From a bacterium (GTDB taxonomy: Bacteria; Chloroflexota; Anaerolineae; Caldilineales; Caldilineaceae), in contig WGMT01000058.1 in the NCBI GenBank assembly GCA_016124945.1, forward strand, positions 105,782-169,781: a stretch of 64,000 bases of DNA, written 5' to 3'. Positions 52,937 through 60,998 of the stretch are shown here, one piece after another. Below the pieces are notes generated by a model. That model saw only the letters and a list, made by a program, of their open reading frames with translations. It was not told the DNA's origin and did not search any database. Numbering within the stretch: the first letter of the stretch is position 1; each line of letters begins with the position of its first letter. A program made the position numbers and the translations under genes.

Positions 52937-54696
52937 GGCTCCAGGCTCAGGCCGTCGATCCCTTCGATCCAGCCATCGACCAGCCACCCACCGTCGATTT
53001 CCACGAAATTGAGGCTGCGGCGCGTTTCCCCCAATCGAATCCCGAGTTGCACTACACCACCGACCGCGACGCCAATCTCTATGATCTCTATTGGGCGTGG
53101 CATGATCGTCCCTATGCCCGCTCGATCACGGTGACAGTCACCGCGCCGATCTACACGTCCCAAGGCATCAGCACCGAGCCGGTAGACGATGTAACGCCCA
53201 TGGTGGTGCGCTTTTTCCCTGGCTACCAGGAGACGATCTACGGCACCGAAGAGGGCGTGATCCTGAGCAAGCGCATTTTCGCGCCGCTGGGCAGCGGCTA
53301 TGATCGCTCTGTGCTCTGGCTCATGGAATGCCAGGCCGAGGGCGACCGTCTATTGCGCATCGAAGTGGACATCGACTGGGGTGTACCCCTGGCGCAGCGC
53401 ATGGTGGACGGGCTGCTGGTGGCGCAGGCCAACCCGAGCGAGGCGCAGGGTATCCACGGCCAGCAGAATGCGGAGAGCACACGGGTCTTCGGCACCGGTG
53501 GTGGCCGACCCGACTGGGTGAACTTCCCCGACGAGTCGCATGCGCAGTTGGTCTATCACCTGTTGGTGGCCGGTGAAGTGGATCTGCCCCTGATCCTCAC
53601 GGTGAGTGACGTGGGCGAGCAGGTGGCGTGGAACGGCTTTCTGGCACTGCGCGACATCAGCCGCTCATTCAAACTGAGCCAAGACGTGTGGACAAAGGTC
53701 AGCCGCAGTGGCCGCTTGTGGACGCCTTACACACCGCTCAACCGCATGGTGCAGATGGGCAAAGAAGACGCTGTAGCCGAACTACGCCGCTTGCGTACCG
53801 GCTACGCCCCGGCGGATCAAAGGGTAACATCTGTGCCTGCTCTCGTCGATCTGTTCGATAGCTTTGATCACGAGCGCAGCCGTCATTTGTTGGATCATTT
53901 GAAGCGGCTGGCCATTCGAACGTTGGGGCGATTGCCTGAACAGTTCCCCTTAATGCCGGGAAATGAAACGACTACCACAAACGCCGAAATAGCGCTGCCG
54001 TCGAATGTCGCTTACCTCAAATCGTTGGCCAATCACCTGTCGCGCCAACCTGATAGCGCCTACCTGGCCGAACACTACCCTGCTGTAGAAGCGTGTGGCG
54101 ATGCCCTGTTACACATGCCGCAAGCCGTAAAGACGATTGCGTTGTTGCACAGCGGGCTCTATCTGGCGGCCCGACTGGCCGGCCTACACGGCGACAGCGC
54201 CAACGAGGCGCTTTGGATTGGCGAAGTGGCGACGTTGGGCGAATTGCCTTCCGCCCTGAGCCGGGTGGATCTACGCACCTGGCCCGGTCTCGACACACTC
54301 AGAAACTTAGGCGCACTCGATGCCGTCCGCCCGGTGGAAAGTGCGGGGCAACTGTTGTGGCAGGGGTGTGGCCTTTCGGTGCGGGACGGCGAGATCTACC
54401 TGTCCCCGCAGTGGCCGGTGGAATGGGGTTGGTGGGGGCTGCTCGATTTGCCGATCCTCGGCGGCGTGCTTTCGTTGCTGTGGGACGGCGAACAGATGCA
54501 CGCCAGCCGTCCTGTGCGCTTTGACGGCGCGGTGACGGTGTGGGATCATGTCCGCGCCGACGGCTCCGACGCCGATAGCTTCCGCCTGCACTTTCACCTG
54601 CGCAAAGGTGAAGCACGACGAATGTTTCGGCCAATTTTTTACGAAGAAACGAGTTGGGCGGCGCGGCAGAGTGTAAGAGGCGTTTGGGTTGGGTAG
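52933..54696 (+). CDS. Unknown 587-residue protein in the nucleoside operon (possibly glycosidase-like)
   Basis: A soluble protein without signal peptide, coupled to the ATPase gene by a four-base overlap. The first half is beta-rich (TVTVTAPIYTSQGISTEP, VVRFFPGYQETIYGTEEGVILSKRIFAPLG, LLRIEVDIDWGVPLAQR), as in the N-terminal sandwich of alpha/alpha-barrel glycosidases. The second half is helical, with AVKTIALLHSGLYLAARLAGLHGDSAN, then PVEWGWWGLLDLPILGGVLSLLWDG. By this layout it may be a six-hairpin glycosidase-like enzyme, but no catalytic residues could be named. Its context suggests a role in nucleoside or sugar metabolism. Its last residues read near heptamers. Confidence 0.5.
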   Translation: MRLQAQAVDPFDPAIDQPPTVDFHEIEAAARFPQSNPELHYTTDRDANLYDLYWAWHDRPYARSITVTVTAPIYTSQGISTEPVDDVTPMVVRFFPGYQETIYGTEEGVILSKRIFAPLGSGYDRSVLWLMECQAEGDRLLRIEVDIDWGVPLAQRMVDGLLVAQANPSEAQGIHGQQNAESTRVFGTGGGRPDWVNFPDESHAQLVYHLLVAGEVDLPLILTVSDVGEQVAWNGFLALRDISRSFKLSQDVWTKVSRSGRLWTPYTPLNRMVQMGKEDAVAELRRLRTGYAPADQRVTSVPALVDLFDSFDHERSRHLLDHLKRLAIRTLGRLPEQFPLMPGNETTTTNAEIALPSNVAYLKSLANHLSRQPDSAYLAEHYPAVEACGDALLHMPQAVKTIALLHSGLYLAARLAGLHGDSANEALWIGEVATLGELPSALSRVDLRTWPGLDTLRNLGALDAVRPVESAGQLLWQGCGLSVRDGEIYLSPQWPVEWGWWGLLDLPILGGVLSLLWDGEQMHASRPVRFDGAVTVWDHVRADGSDADSFRLHFHLRKGEARRMFRPIFYEETSWAARQSVRGVWVG

Positions 54697-54918
54697 AGAA
54701 TGGTGATTGGTGATTAGGGATCGTGTACAGGATCTGAAATCCCCCAATCCCCCAATCCCCCAATCGCCCGTCTACATCGATCCACACCCATCGTCCATTC
54801 ACATTCTCTACCCGAGCCCAATCACCAATCACCAATCACCAATCACCAATCACCAATCACCAATCACCAATCACCAATCACCAATCACCAATCACCAATC
54901 TCTAATCTCTAATCACCA
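54695..54918. repeat. Large heptamer array (AATCACC)
   Basis: GGTGATTGGTGATTAGGG at 54702 begins next to the stop codon of the previous gene. It is complemented by about ten tandem ATCACCA heptamers at 54820-54895. Between them are three CCCAATCC words and a long spacer. It ends at the ATG of the MazG-like gene, with no clear ribosome site. Confidence 0.93.
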
Positions 54919-54920
54919 TC

Positions 54921-55325
54921 ATGCACATCCGCGACTACCAAAGCTGGCTCGAAGAATGGGACAAAGCCCGCACCTGGGATCAGGTGTTGCTCAGCCATAC
55001 GCTGCTGCATGCGGTGGAGGAGATGGGCGAAATCAGCAAACTGGTACAGATGTTGGAGGGCTACCGCAAGCTGAACCCGCCTGATGAGGACGCTGTGCGC
55101 GATCTGCTGGCCTTGGAGCTTAGCGACTTGCAGGTGATGCTCTTCAAGATCGCCTATCAGTGTGGCATCGATATGGAGGACGCCATGCGCCGTGGACAGG
55201 AGAAGGCCGACGCCCGTTTCCCTGATCCTAGCAGTGGCCCGGTTGAACGAGAAGAATATTGGGCGCGCTTTCGCCGCCGCGTAGATGAAATCGATTCATC
55301 TGCTCAATCAGACAACACAGAGTGA
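54921..55325 (+). CDS. MazG-like nucleotide pyrophosphohydrolase
   Basis: A 134-residue helical protein. HTLLHAVEEMGEISKLVQ (near 27) and LELSDLQVMLFKIAYQCGIDM (near 62) provide the ExxE and ExxD metal-binding acids of the all-alpha NTP pyrophosphatase superfamily. It probably removes non-canonical nucleotides. The start directly follows the heptamer array, so the ribosome site is poor. It overlaps or abuts the next gene. Confidence 0.82.
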   Translation: MHIRDYQSWLEEWDKARTWDQVLLSHTLLHAVEEMGEISKLVQMLEGYRKLNPPDEDAVRDLLALELSDLQVMLFKIAYQCGIDMEDAMRRGQEKADARFPDPSSGPVEREEYWARFRRRVDEIDSSAQSDNTE

Positions 55326-55327
55326 CC

Positions 55328-55963
55328 ATGAATGTGATCCCTGCGGCGCGCATTGCCGCATCGACCTTTGGTTTGATGATCCTCTTTGCGCTTTTTGTGC
55401 TGGGTGAACCCATGCATGTGGCGGGCGAGTGGCTTGGGCGCAGCGACTGGCTTGCCGCAAACGCCATCCCCTGGATGACGGGGGGCTGGCTGGTGCTGGG
55501 CGCAATCTTCACGTGGATGATGCTGCTGGTGACGTTGATTCACCGCTATCTGCCTGCCCATCGCGTGGTGACCATGCTACAATCGGGGTTGATGATCATC
55601 GGCGCGGTGTTGCTAATCGGCGGTGTGATTGTGTGGATGAACCTGCTCCCCCGCGCCGAAGACGCCGCCTGGGCTGCCTTTGTGGACGCCCTGGCATTGA
55701 CCTTCCTGGGGGCCGGTCTTTTTATGGGCGGTATTGTCACGTCGTGGATCGCCTATGATCTGGCGCGACTGAACTTTTTATCCTGGCTGTCGGTAGCGCC
55801 AGGGATTGCGGCGGGTTTGGCCGCGTTGCCTGCGCCCTTTCTCCTGCCCAACCGCATTGTTGTGATGACAGCAGTGACCCTCTTTTTCGTGTGGACGTTT
55901 TTCTTCGCTGTGCGGCGTTCTGTGCCGTCCGCTTTCCCTGAGATGAGCGCCGACTGGCGCTAA
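55328..55963 (+). CDS. Uncharacterised six-helix membrane protein
   Basis: 211 residues from the ATG at 55328; a GTG at 55322 overlapping the MazG-like stop is an alternative. About five to six hydrophobic segments: RIAASTFGLMILFALFVLG, WMTGGWLVLGAIFTWMMLLVTLI, GLMIIGAVLLIGGVIVWM, ALALTFLGAGLFMGGIV and IVVMTAVTLFFVWTFFFAV. No motif was recognised. It may be cotranscribed with the MazG-like gene. Confidence 0.7.
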   Translation: MNVIPAARIAASTFGLMILFALFVLGEPMHVAGEWLGRSDWLAANAIPWMTGGWLVLGAIFTWMMLLVTLIHRYLPAHRVVTMLQSGLMIIGAVLLIGGVIVWMNLLPRAEDAAWAAFVDALALTFLGAGLFMGGIVTSWIAYDLARLNFLSWLSVAPGIAAGLAALPAPFLLPNRIVVMTAVTLFFVWTFFFAVRRSVPSAFPEMSADWR

Positions 55964-56310
55964 ACACTTAACCAAAAGTTAACCCAACCAGCGAGCGGAT
56001 TTAACCGCCCGATAACATCACGCGCCTATGCTCTTTGCAACGAGATTGTCCGCCGGGCGCCCAAAGGGATTTGGACTTCTGGCGGAGCTGTGAAGAGCAG
56101 GGGGTTCTTTCGCAGCTCTTTTTGTTTATTCTTCCTCTGAACTCTTCCTCTTTTGTAGTAAGACCACTTGTCTGCCGCCGTCGTGGGGTCGGCGGCAGAT
56201 ATTCCTCCTCTTCGCCAAAATTGCACTGTATATACATCCTTAATGAATTTCTAATAGAATGTTTACGCTTCACCAACGATAACTTAACTTTATTGGTGTA
56301 TAGTGTTGCT
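55964..56310. other. Intergenic region, leader of a small gene
   Basis: A 347-base gap. It includes a hairpin TCTGCCGCC (56171-56179) with GGCGGCAGA (56191-56199) and a purine/pyrimidine-rich stretch near 56130-56160. Close to the gene, TATAGT (56299-56304) sits only seven bases before its ATG. CACCAA (from 56271) and TTGGTG (from 56293) are a possible operator. No RNA gene was identified. Confidence 0.6.
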
Positions 56311-56691
56311 ATGCAAACAATCAATTTACACAATCAAGGAACAGTGCACAACGTGATGAACGACGTATTAACCCGCTTTATTGAAGAAAAGCAGATTGAT
56401 TCCTTTCAAAAGGTGTCGTTTCTCCTCTTTCTCTATCGCCATGCCGTTAGCAATGAGATAACCCACGAGTTTGCCCGCCAGCTTAACTTTGCCGGCGATC
56501 CGATCCTCGAAGAAGTTGTCAACGAACTGACGGCGTCGGGCTTGCTCCAACAGCGCAGTGGACGGTACATCCTGCAGAACGCGCCGGACATCCATGAAGG
56601 TTTGGCGCATCTAGTCGAAGCCTACGAAGATCCAATGGCGCGACAGGCGTTGCTTGGGCAATTGTATCGGCGGAGGGCTGTTTACGCATGA
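56311..56691 (+). CDS. Small winged-helix-like protein of unknown function
   Basis: 126 residues from the ATG at 56311; there is no ribosome site, and the -10-like TATAGT is just before it, so the transcript may be leaderless. Another possible start at 56356 lacks good spacing as well. The chain is helical: FQKVSFLLFLYRHAVSNEITHEFARQL, then DPILEEVVNELTASGLLQQRSGRYILQN, which resembles the last helix and wing of a winged-helix domain. It could be a small regulator or DNA-binding adaptor. A terminator follows directly. Confidence 0.6.
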   Translation: MQTINLHNQGTVHNVMNDVLTRFIEEKQIDSFQKVSFLLFLYRHAVSNEITHEFARQLNFAGDPILEEVVNELTASGLLQQRSGRYILQNAPDIHEGLAHLVEAYEDPMARQALLGQLYRRRAVYA

Positions 56692-56712
56692 CCCGCCAAT
56701 TGAAGTCAATAT

Positions 56713-56748
56713 AAAAGGTCAGGCGCCCATCGGCGACTGACCTTTTTT
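56713..56748 (+). terminator. Rho-independent terminator
   Basis: AAAAGGTCAG (56713-56722) pairs with CTGACCTTTT (56737-56746), with GCGCC/GGCG pairs inside the loop, and the right arm runs into six T residues. It can work in both directions, since the converging CAP-domain gene ends at 56766. Confidence 0.9.
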
Positions 56749-56765
56749 GATTCTATAGCGGTAAG

Positions 56766-57932
56766 TTAAGGCGCCAGGAAGGGCGGCCCCGGCCCCGGCC
56801 CGGTCAGCACGGTCTGCGGCTGCGGCGTGAGGACAGGCAAGCCCGCTACCGCCTGCGATACGATTTGTCCTGGAATAATTTGATCCGGATCAAAGACGGT
56901 GACCTCGTACGAAAAACTCAGCCAACGCCCACCTGCGTAGACATTGCTAATGGTGACAGTGTAGGTCGTGTCCTGGCTAGGGCGGGGCCAGGCGGTGCGA
57001 CTGTCCATGCCTGTGGGGAACCAGACCAGCGTCGGCTCGGTTGGTTTCCACTCATACAGCGGTTCTACATCCACCCCCATCTCCACACCGTTCACCTGCA
57101 TGTGCACGACGGCCTGCGAAAAGTCAGCCTCAGGATACGAAAACGACCAGCGCGGATAGACCACCGGGTAGGGCACGAAACCGGGCGGCGGCCACGCCAC
57201 AAACCCATCGCGTGTTTCGGGCCTTGGCTCGCGCATCGACGCGTCCACCACCCAGAGCGCGTTGGCGGGGTGCAGTTGCTCACCGCCGGGGAAGTCGCCG
57301 GTGCCCAGTTTACGCAGTTGCGGCAACAGAATCCAGCGTCGATGGCCCACATGATAGTTGTCGTGGAATCCCTCGTCGTGATCCTGAATGTAGCCGTCAA
57401 TGGCACGGGGGCCGTAGCGCCCCAGGTAGAGGTGCGAATTGGCGGCGGCCTGTGCTGCGTCGGCGCTGTAGCAGCGCGAGGACGTCGGCGGTTTGTGGGT
57501 AAGGCCGTTGAGCGTTGTGATCAACGCCGCCTGCTGCGCTTTGGCGTTGTAGACAGGATCAAGTGTCACCGGGGCGAGGCCGGCCATGCGTCGGTAGAAG
57601 TTGATGCGCTCGTTCACTGCGTCGAGAAAAGCGACATCGGCTGCACCCGGATCACAGTTCTCGACATTGCCTGTCCATTGCAAATCCACACTGGCGGCGA
57701 TCTGGTAGTGAACGCGGTAGAACAGCGCCGCCGATTGGCGGTCGCGCACGTTCAACACAGTGTCGATTTCTGCGGCGATGGGTGTGTCGTCCTGTGTAGG
57801 TAAGGCTTGCAACCTGTTGGCAGCGGTTGTGGTGGCTGAAGATATAAAGAGTAACATCACACTCAGCCATACGAACATGGCGACACTTCTCGATGAACGC
57901 TTCAAATATAGGAAGGGGCTTACAGGTTGCAT
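56766..57932 (-). CDS. Secreted CAP/SCP-domain protein
   Basis: 388 residues from the ATG at 57932; an ATG at 57878 also gives a good signal peptide. A basic n-region and hydrophobic stretch (MFVWLSVMLLFISSATTTAA) lead into a CAP domain (about 100-260): FLDAVNERINFYRRMAGLAPVTLDPVYNAKAQQAALITTLNGLTHKP, then DNYHVGHRRWIL and PPGFVPYPVVYPRWSF. Histidine and glutamate residues in the CAP pocket are present. A beta-rich C-terminal domain ends in a proline-rich tail. The function is unknown; CAP proteins are usually extracellular. Confidence 0.8.
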   Translation of the reverse strand: MQPVSPFLYLKRSSRSVAMFVWLSVMLLFISSATTTAANRLQALPTQDDTPIAAEIDTVLNVRDRQSAALFYRVHYQIAASVDLQWTGNVENCDPGAADVAFLDAVNERINFYRRMAGLAPVTLDPVYNAKAQQAALITTLNGLTHKPPTSSRCYSADAAQAAANSHLYLGRYGPRAIDGYIQDHDEGFHDNYHVGHRRWILLPQLRKLGTGDFPGGEQLHPANALWVVDASMREPRPETRDGFVAWPPPGFVPYPVVYPRWSFSYPEADFSQAVVHMQVNGVEMGVDVEPLYEWKPTEPTLVWFPTGMDSRTAWPRPSQDTTYTVTISNVYAGGRWLSFSYEVTVFDPDQIIPGQIVSQAVAGLPVLTPQPQTVLTGPGPGPPFLAP

Positions 57933-58173
57933 AATCTACCGGACCGAATGCTTCGAATGCACAAAACTATCCCACTTTACCATGTCTGCCGCTGATGCGA
58001 AACATCCATCCTGTAAAAGCGTTGTAAGCAAGATTCGTTGCAACAAGTGCCCAAGATCGTTATACTAAAGAGGCAGTCAACTGTATGCAAAAATCATCGT
58101 CATGTGGGTGATCTCATTGCCGCTTCTTCGTCGCCCCGATCCCCCGACTCCGAGAGACCGCGCACGGGAGACA

Positions 58174-58647
58174 TTACAGGCGGTTCCACCAATCGATCAT
58201 GCTCCCAATTTCTGTCTTTTCGGCTAGAGATTGACTTGTGCTTTCCTGGTTTCTCATCGTAGGACTTGTTTTTGCCTCTAACCAAGGCGTGGGCATCCAC
58301 CCTGGCGCATGACGGTTGACATAACCTGCGTTCCGAGGGTCAACCAGCGGCCCCACCAGTTCAGCGCCTGCATGGAGGAGTAGATACTCCGCCCAGGCAG
58401 CCTGGCGTTTTTTTACATGGAAGTACATGTGCTGCGCGTCGTGGGTGCGCCCATAGATCACGATACCGTAGCGATTGAGCATCTCTTCGACTTCGTTTAG
58501 AGACAAAGGACCTCCTTTGTCTATTCGAGGTATGGCGAACTGGCGACCAAGGTCACGGTGGCGGATGCCCGAGAGGACACCTTCCAAATGATCGATGATG
58601 TTTAGCGGGCCCATAATGTAATCATCGAGAAAATCTAGTATAGACAT
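58174..58647 (-). CDS. Uncharacterised protein
   Basis: 157 residues from the ATG at 58647 (GGGAG upstream). The N-terminal part is helical and acidic (DFLDDYIMGPLNIIDHLEGVLSGIRHRD). Its middle portion, RYGIVIYGRTHDAQHMYFHVKKRQAAWAEYLLLHAGAELVG, is mixed alpha/beta. The C-terminal tail is Ser/Thr-rich. No signal peptide or known domain was recognised. It lies between a CAP-domain gene and a divergent small membrane-protein gene. Confidence 0.6.
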   Translation of the reverse strand: MSILDFLDDYIMGPLNIIDHLEGVLSGIRHRDLGRQFAIPRIDKGGPLSLNEVEEMLNRYGIVIYGRTHDAQHMYFHVKKRQAAWAEYLLLHAGAELVGPLVDPRNAGYVNRHAPGWMPTPWLEAKTSPTMRNQESTSQSLAEKTEIGSMIDWWNRL

Positions 58648-58773
58648 GCAAGTGCTCCCAAAACCTGAATTTACTACTTTGATGACTGTTTATGTTGGAC
58701 AGGACATAACTAGACAACGATTTAATATTAGAACACAAGTTCTGTTTGTGCAACCACTTGTTGAGGTGTATTC

Positions 58774-59172
58774 ATGAACGAACCATTTCGTGTAGACTTT
58801 AGCCAAGGAGCATTTTCAGTTGAGATGCCTACTTTGGTTTTCTGGTCAATCGTTGTCTTGCTAATTGCATTCAATTTTCGTCGCCGCTCACTAAGTGATA
58901 GAGGGAAGTGGGATAGCGCCTGGAACCCGATACCTCCGAGCCTCAAAGAAAATCCTGCGCCTATGGTTACTGCTTGGCGAGCTATGAGTAGTCTCTTTTC
59001 AAGCTTTGGGTTTGGTCTTTTGTGGATACTTGCCTTAGCGGTCGCAGTAGACTTGGCATTTTTGCAGGGGGAGGCAAGCATTTACGTCTGGGAAAACTTG
59101 GGGCCAGGGTTAGCCGCAGCTAGTCGATTTTTTCGAGATATTTTACGGCAGATTGTAGCTACCCTAGTGTGA
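58774..59172 (+). CDS. Uncharacterised membrane protein
   Basis: 132 residues from the ATG at 58774 (TTGAGGTG upstream). Two hydrophobic segments: LVFWSIVVLLIAFNF (near 21) and FGFGLLWILALAVAVDLAFL (near 79). No motif was found. Its base composition is more A/T-rich than that of most neighbours. It stands alone. Confidence 0.6.
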   Translation: MNEPFRVDFSQGAFSVEMPTLVFWSIVVLLIAFNFRRRSLSDRGKWDSAWNPIPPSLKENPAPMVTAWRAMSSLFSSFGFGLLWILALAVAVDLAFLQGEASIYVWENLGPGLAAASRFFRDILRQIVATLV

Positions 59173-59337
59173 GGATTTTGCGTAGGGAATTTTCCCTACA
59201 AACAGCCTGACCTTTTGACGGTGTTAACCATCTGAAACCGCTGCTATCCTGTTATCACATTACCCAGTGAAAGCAGTACAATCCAAAATACTCACCGCAT
59301 CGTAGCGGTGTTGCCCGACTCAGAAAGGACATCCACT

Positions 59338-59490
59338 ATGGCTACCCACAGAATCCATTTGCCTCAGCATGTACACACTCCTGATCTTTCGGCAATGGAA
59401 AGCACTTTTCACCTCTTCATGAAGGGAGCCGGCGTAGGCGCTGCATTCGGCGTCATGTTGTGGATTGCCACCTGGCTGGTTGCTTTCTAA
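59338..59490 (+). CDS. Small single-span membrane protein
   Basis: 50 residues from the ATG at 59338, with GAAAGGA upstream; an in-frame start at 59308 lacks support. A histidine-rich N-terminal half (HRIHLPQHVHTPDLSAMESTFHLF) precedes one hydrophobic span (GAGVGAAFGVMLWIATWLVAF). The layout resembles small oxidase or respiratory accessory subunits but cannot be assigned. A terminator follows. Confidence 0.5.
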   Translation: MATHRIHLPQHVHTPDLSAMESTFHLFMKGAGVGAAFGVMLWIATWLVAF

Positions 59491-59575
59491 TTCTCATTCG
59501 CCTCAGACGACAGTTGGCATCCTTGCTCTCAACTGCTGCAATTAACCTACCGATATCTGCCTCTTTCCCTCCTCG

Positions 59576-59612
59576 TTGACCGGCCGCCCCCAAGCTGCCG
59601 GTCAATTGTTTT
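59576..59612 (+). terminator. Terminator after the small membrane gene
   Basis: TTGACCGGC (from 59576) pairs with GCCGGTCAA (59597-59605), with T-rich TTGTTTTT following. It separates the small gene from the sugar-metabolism cluster. Confidence 0.8.
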
Positions 59613-59637
59613 TGGGTTCAAATCCGGGACACGCGGT

Positions 59638-59662
59638 GACAGTGCCTGGCACGGGCCAGGCA
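59638..59662. repeat. Dispersed GACAGTGCC word, second copy
   Basis: GACAGTGCCTGGCACGGGCC at about 59638 matches the arms of the inverted repeat at 26225 with one base change. Here only one arm is present, with a short internal palindrome (GCCTGGC). No other feature is seen in the 59613-59783 stretch. Confidence 0.75.
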
Positions 59663-59783
59663 TGATCTGCCCCCAACTTGAAGTACACCCTGTTGTACCC
59701 ATTACCTTGACAATCCTCTCGCGCGCCGGTAGGCTTAACAGCCAAACATTTTCTCTTTCCCATCCAGATCAAAGGCATCAAAC

Positions 59784-60860
59784 ATGACAGATCAATGGAT
59801 CAAAGTCGCGATTATCGGCACGGGCGGCATTGCCCGCTCGCACGTCGCCGCCACCCAGCACGAACAGGACCGTGTTCACCTGGCCGCCGCCGTAGACATC
59901 GACGCCGACCGCGTCAAAGCCTTCGCCGACGCCCACGCCATCCCCCACACCTATACCGATGTGGCCGAGATGCTGGCAACCGAAACGCCCCGTCTCGTCA
60001 TGATCGCCACGCCGCCGGGGACACACTGCGATCTCATTGTGCAGAGCCTGGAAGCAGGCGCCTGGGTGCTGTGCGAAAAGCCGCTGTGCGCGTCCCTGGC
60101 CGAAATGGATCGCATCGAGGATGCCGAACGGCGCACCGGCAACTATTGTAGCAGCGTCTTCCAGTGGCGCTTCGGCAGCGGTGGGCAGCACCTCAAGCAA
60201 CTCATCGAATCCGGCGCGCTAGGACGCCCCCTCGTTGGCACCTGCAACACCACCTGGTATCGCACCCACGAATACTACGCCGTCCCCTGGCGCGGCAAGT
60301 GGGCTACCGAACTGGGCGGCTGCACAATGGGACACGGCATCCACGCCATGGACTTCTTCCTCTGGCTCTACGGTCAATGGGAAGAGGTGCGCGCTATGAT
60401 GGGCACTCTTGATCGCAACATCGAAGTCGAAGACGTCTCCATGTGTATGGTGCGCTTCGCCAACGGCGCAATGGGCAACATCACCAACAGTGTTCTCTCC
60501 CCCCGCGAGGAATCGTACCTGCGCATGGACTTTGCCGGCGCCACCGTCGAGTTGACCCACCTCTACAGCTACCGCAACGAAAGCTGGCGCTTCAGCGGCC
60601 TGCCCGGCACAGACGTTTCTGCCGACGTGGCCCAGTGGCAAGCGCTGCCCGCCGAAATCCCGTCCTCCCACGCCGCTCAGTTGACCCACTACGTCGACGC
60701 CATGCAGCGAGGCGAGCGCCCGCCTGTCAGCGGACCCGACGTGCGCCCCATGATCGAATTCCTGGCCAGCCTCTACAAATCCGCCATCACCGGGCAGCCT
60801 GTCCGCCGCGGCGAGATCGTGGCAGGGGATCCGTTTTACCGGGCGATGAATGGTGCGTGA
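59784..60860 (+). CDS. Gfo/Idh/MocA-family sugar dehydrogenase
   Basis: A 358-residue enzyme with the classical motifs. VAIIGTGGIARSHVAA is the NAD(P) loop; VDIDADRVKAFA, MIATPPGTHCDL and LCEKPLCAS with the EKP lysine follow. The C-terminal domain has GGCTMGHGIHAMDFFLWLYGQ, including the GxHxxD-like motif. It probably oxidises a sugar, inositol or uronate. With the enolase-superfamily and six-hairpin genes downstream on the same strand it appears to form a catabolic cluster. The ribosome site is not clear. Confidence 0.9.
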   Translation: MTDQWIKVAIIGTGGIARSHVAATQHEQDRVHLAAAVDIDADRVKAFADAHAIPHTYTDVAEMLATETPRLVMIATPPGTHCDLIVQSLEAGAWVLCEKPLCASLAEMDRIEDAERRTGNYCSSVFQWRFGSGGQHLKQLIESGALGRPLVGTCNTTWYRTHEYYAVPWRGKWATELGGCTMGHGIHAMDFFLWLYGQWEEVRAMMGTLDRNIEVEDVSMCMVRFANGAMGNITNSVLSPREESYLRMDFAGATVELTHLYSYRNESWRFSGLPGTDVSADVAQWQALPAEIPSSHAAQLTHYVDAMQRGERPPVSGPDVRPMIEFLASLYKSAITGQPVRRGEIVAGDPFYRAMNGA

Positions 60861-60998
60861 AACGACGACCGACGCCGGACGACGGATGACCGACGCCGAC
60901 GCTGAGGACCGCGGACGACAGCCGCGACAATCGTCGTCCGTCGTCTGTGGTCCGTCGTCTCTTCACCAAATTCAGACCCGACACCGGAGAACAATCCC
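60861..60998. repeat. CGACGGACGAC imperfect inverted arrays
   Basis: ACGACGACCGACGCCGGACG (from 60861) is followed by GACGACGG words and complemented by TCGTCGTCCGTCGTC (from 60931). It lies between the oxidoreductase stop and the enolase-type gene. It resembles the CGTCGTC block at 3843. Confidence 0.8.

Noticed and set aside
59610..59640. tRNA T-arm-like GGGTTCAAATCC
   Set aside because: No acceptor, D or anticodon stem can be drawn around it; it follows a terminator.
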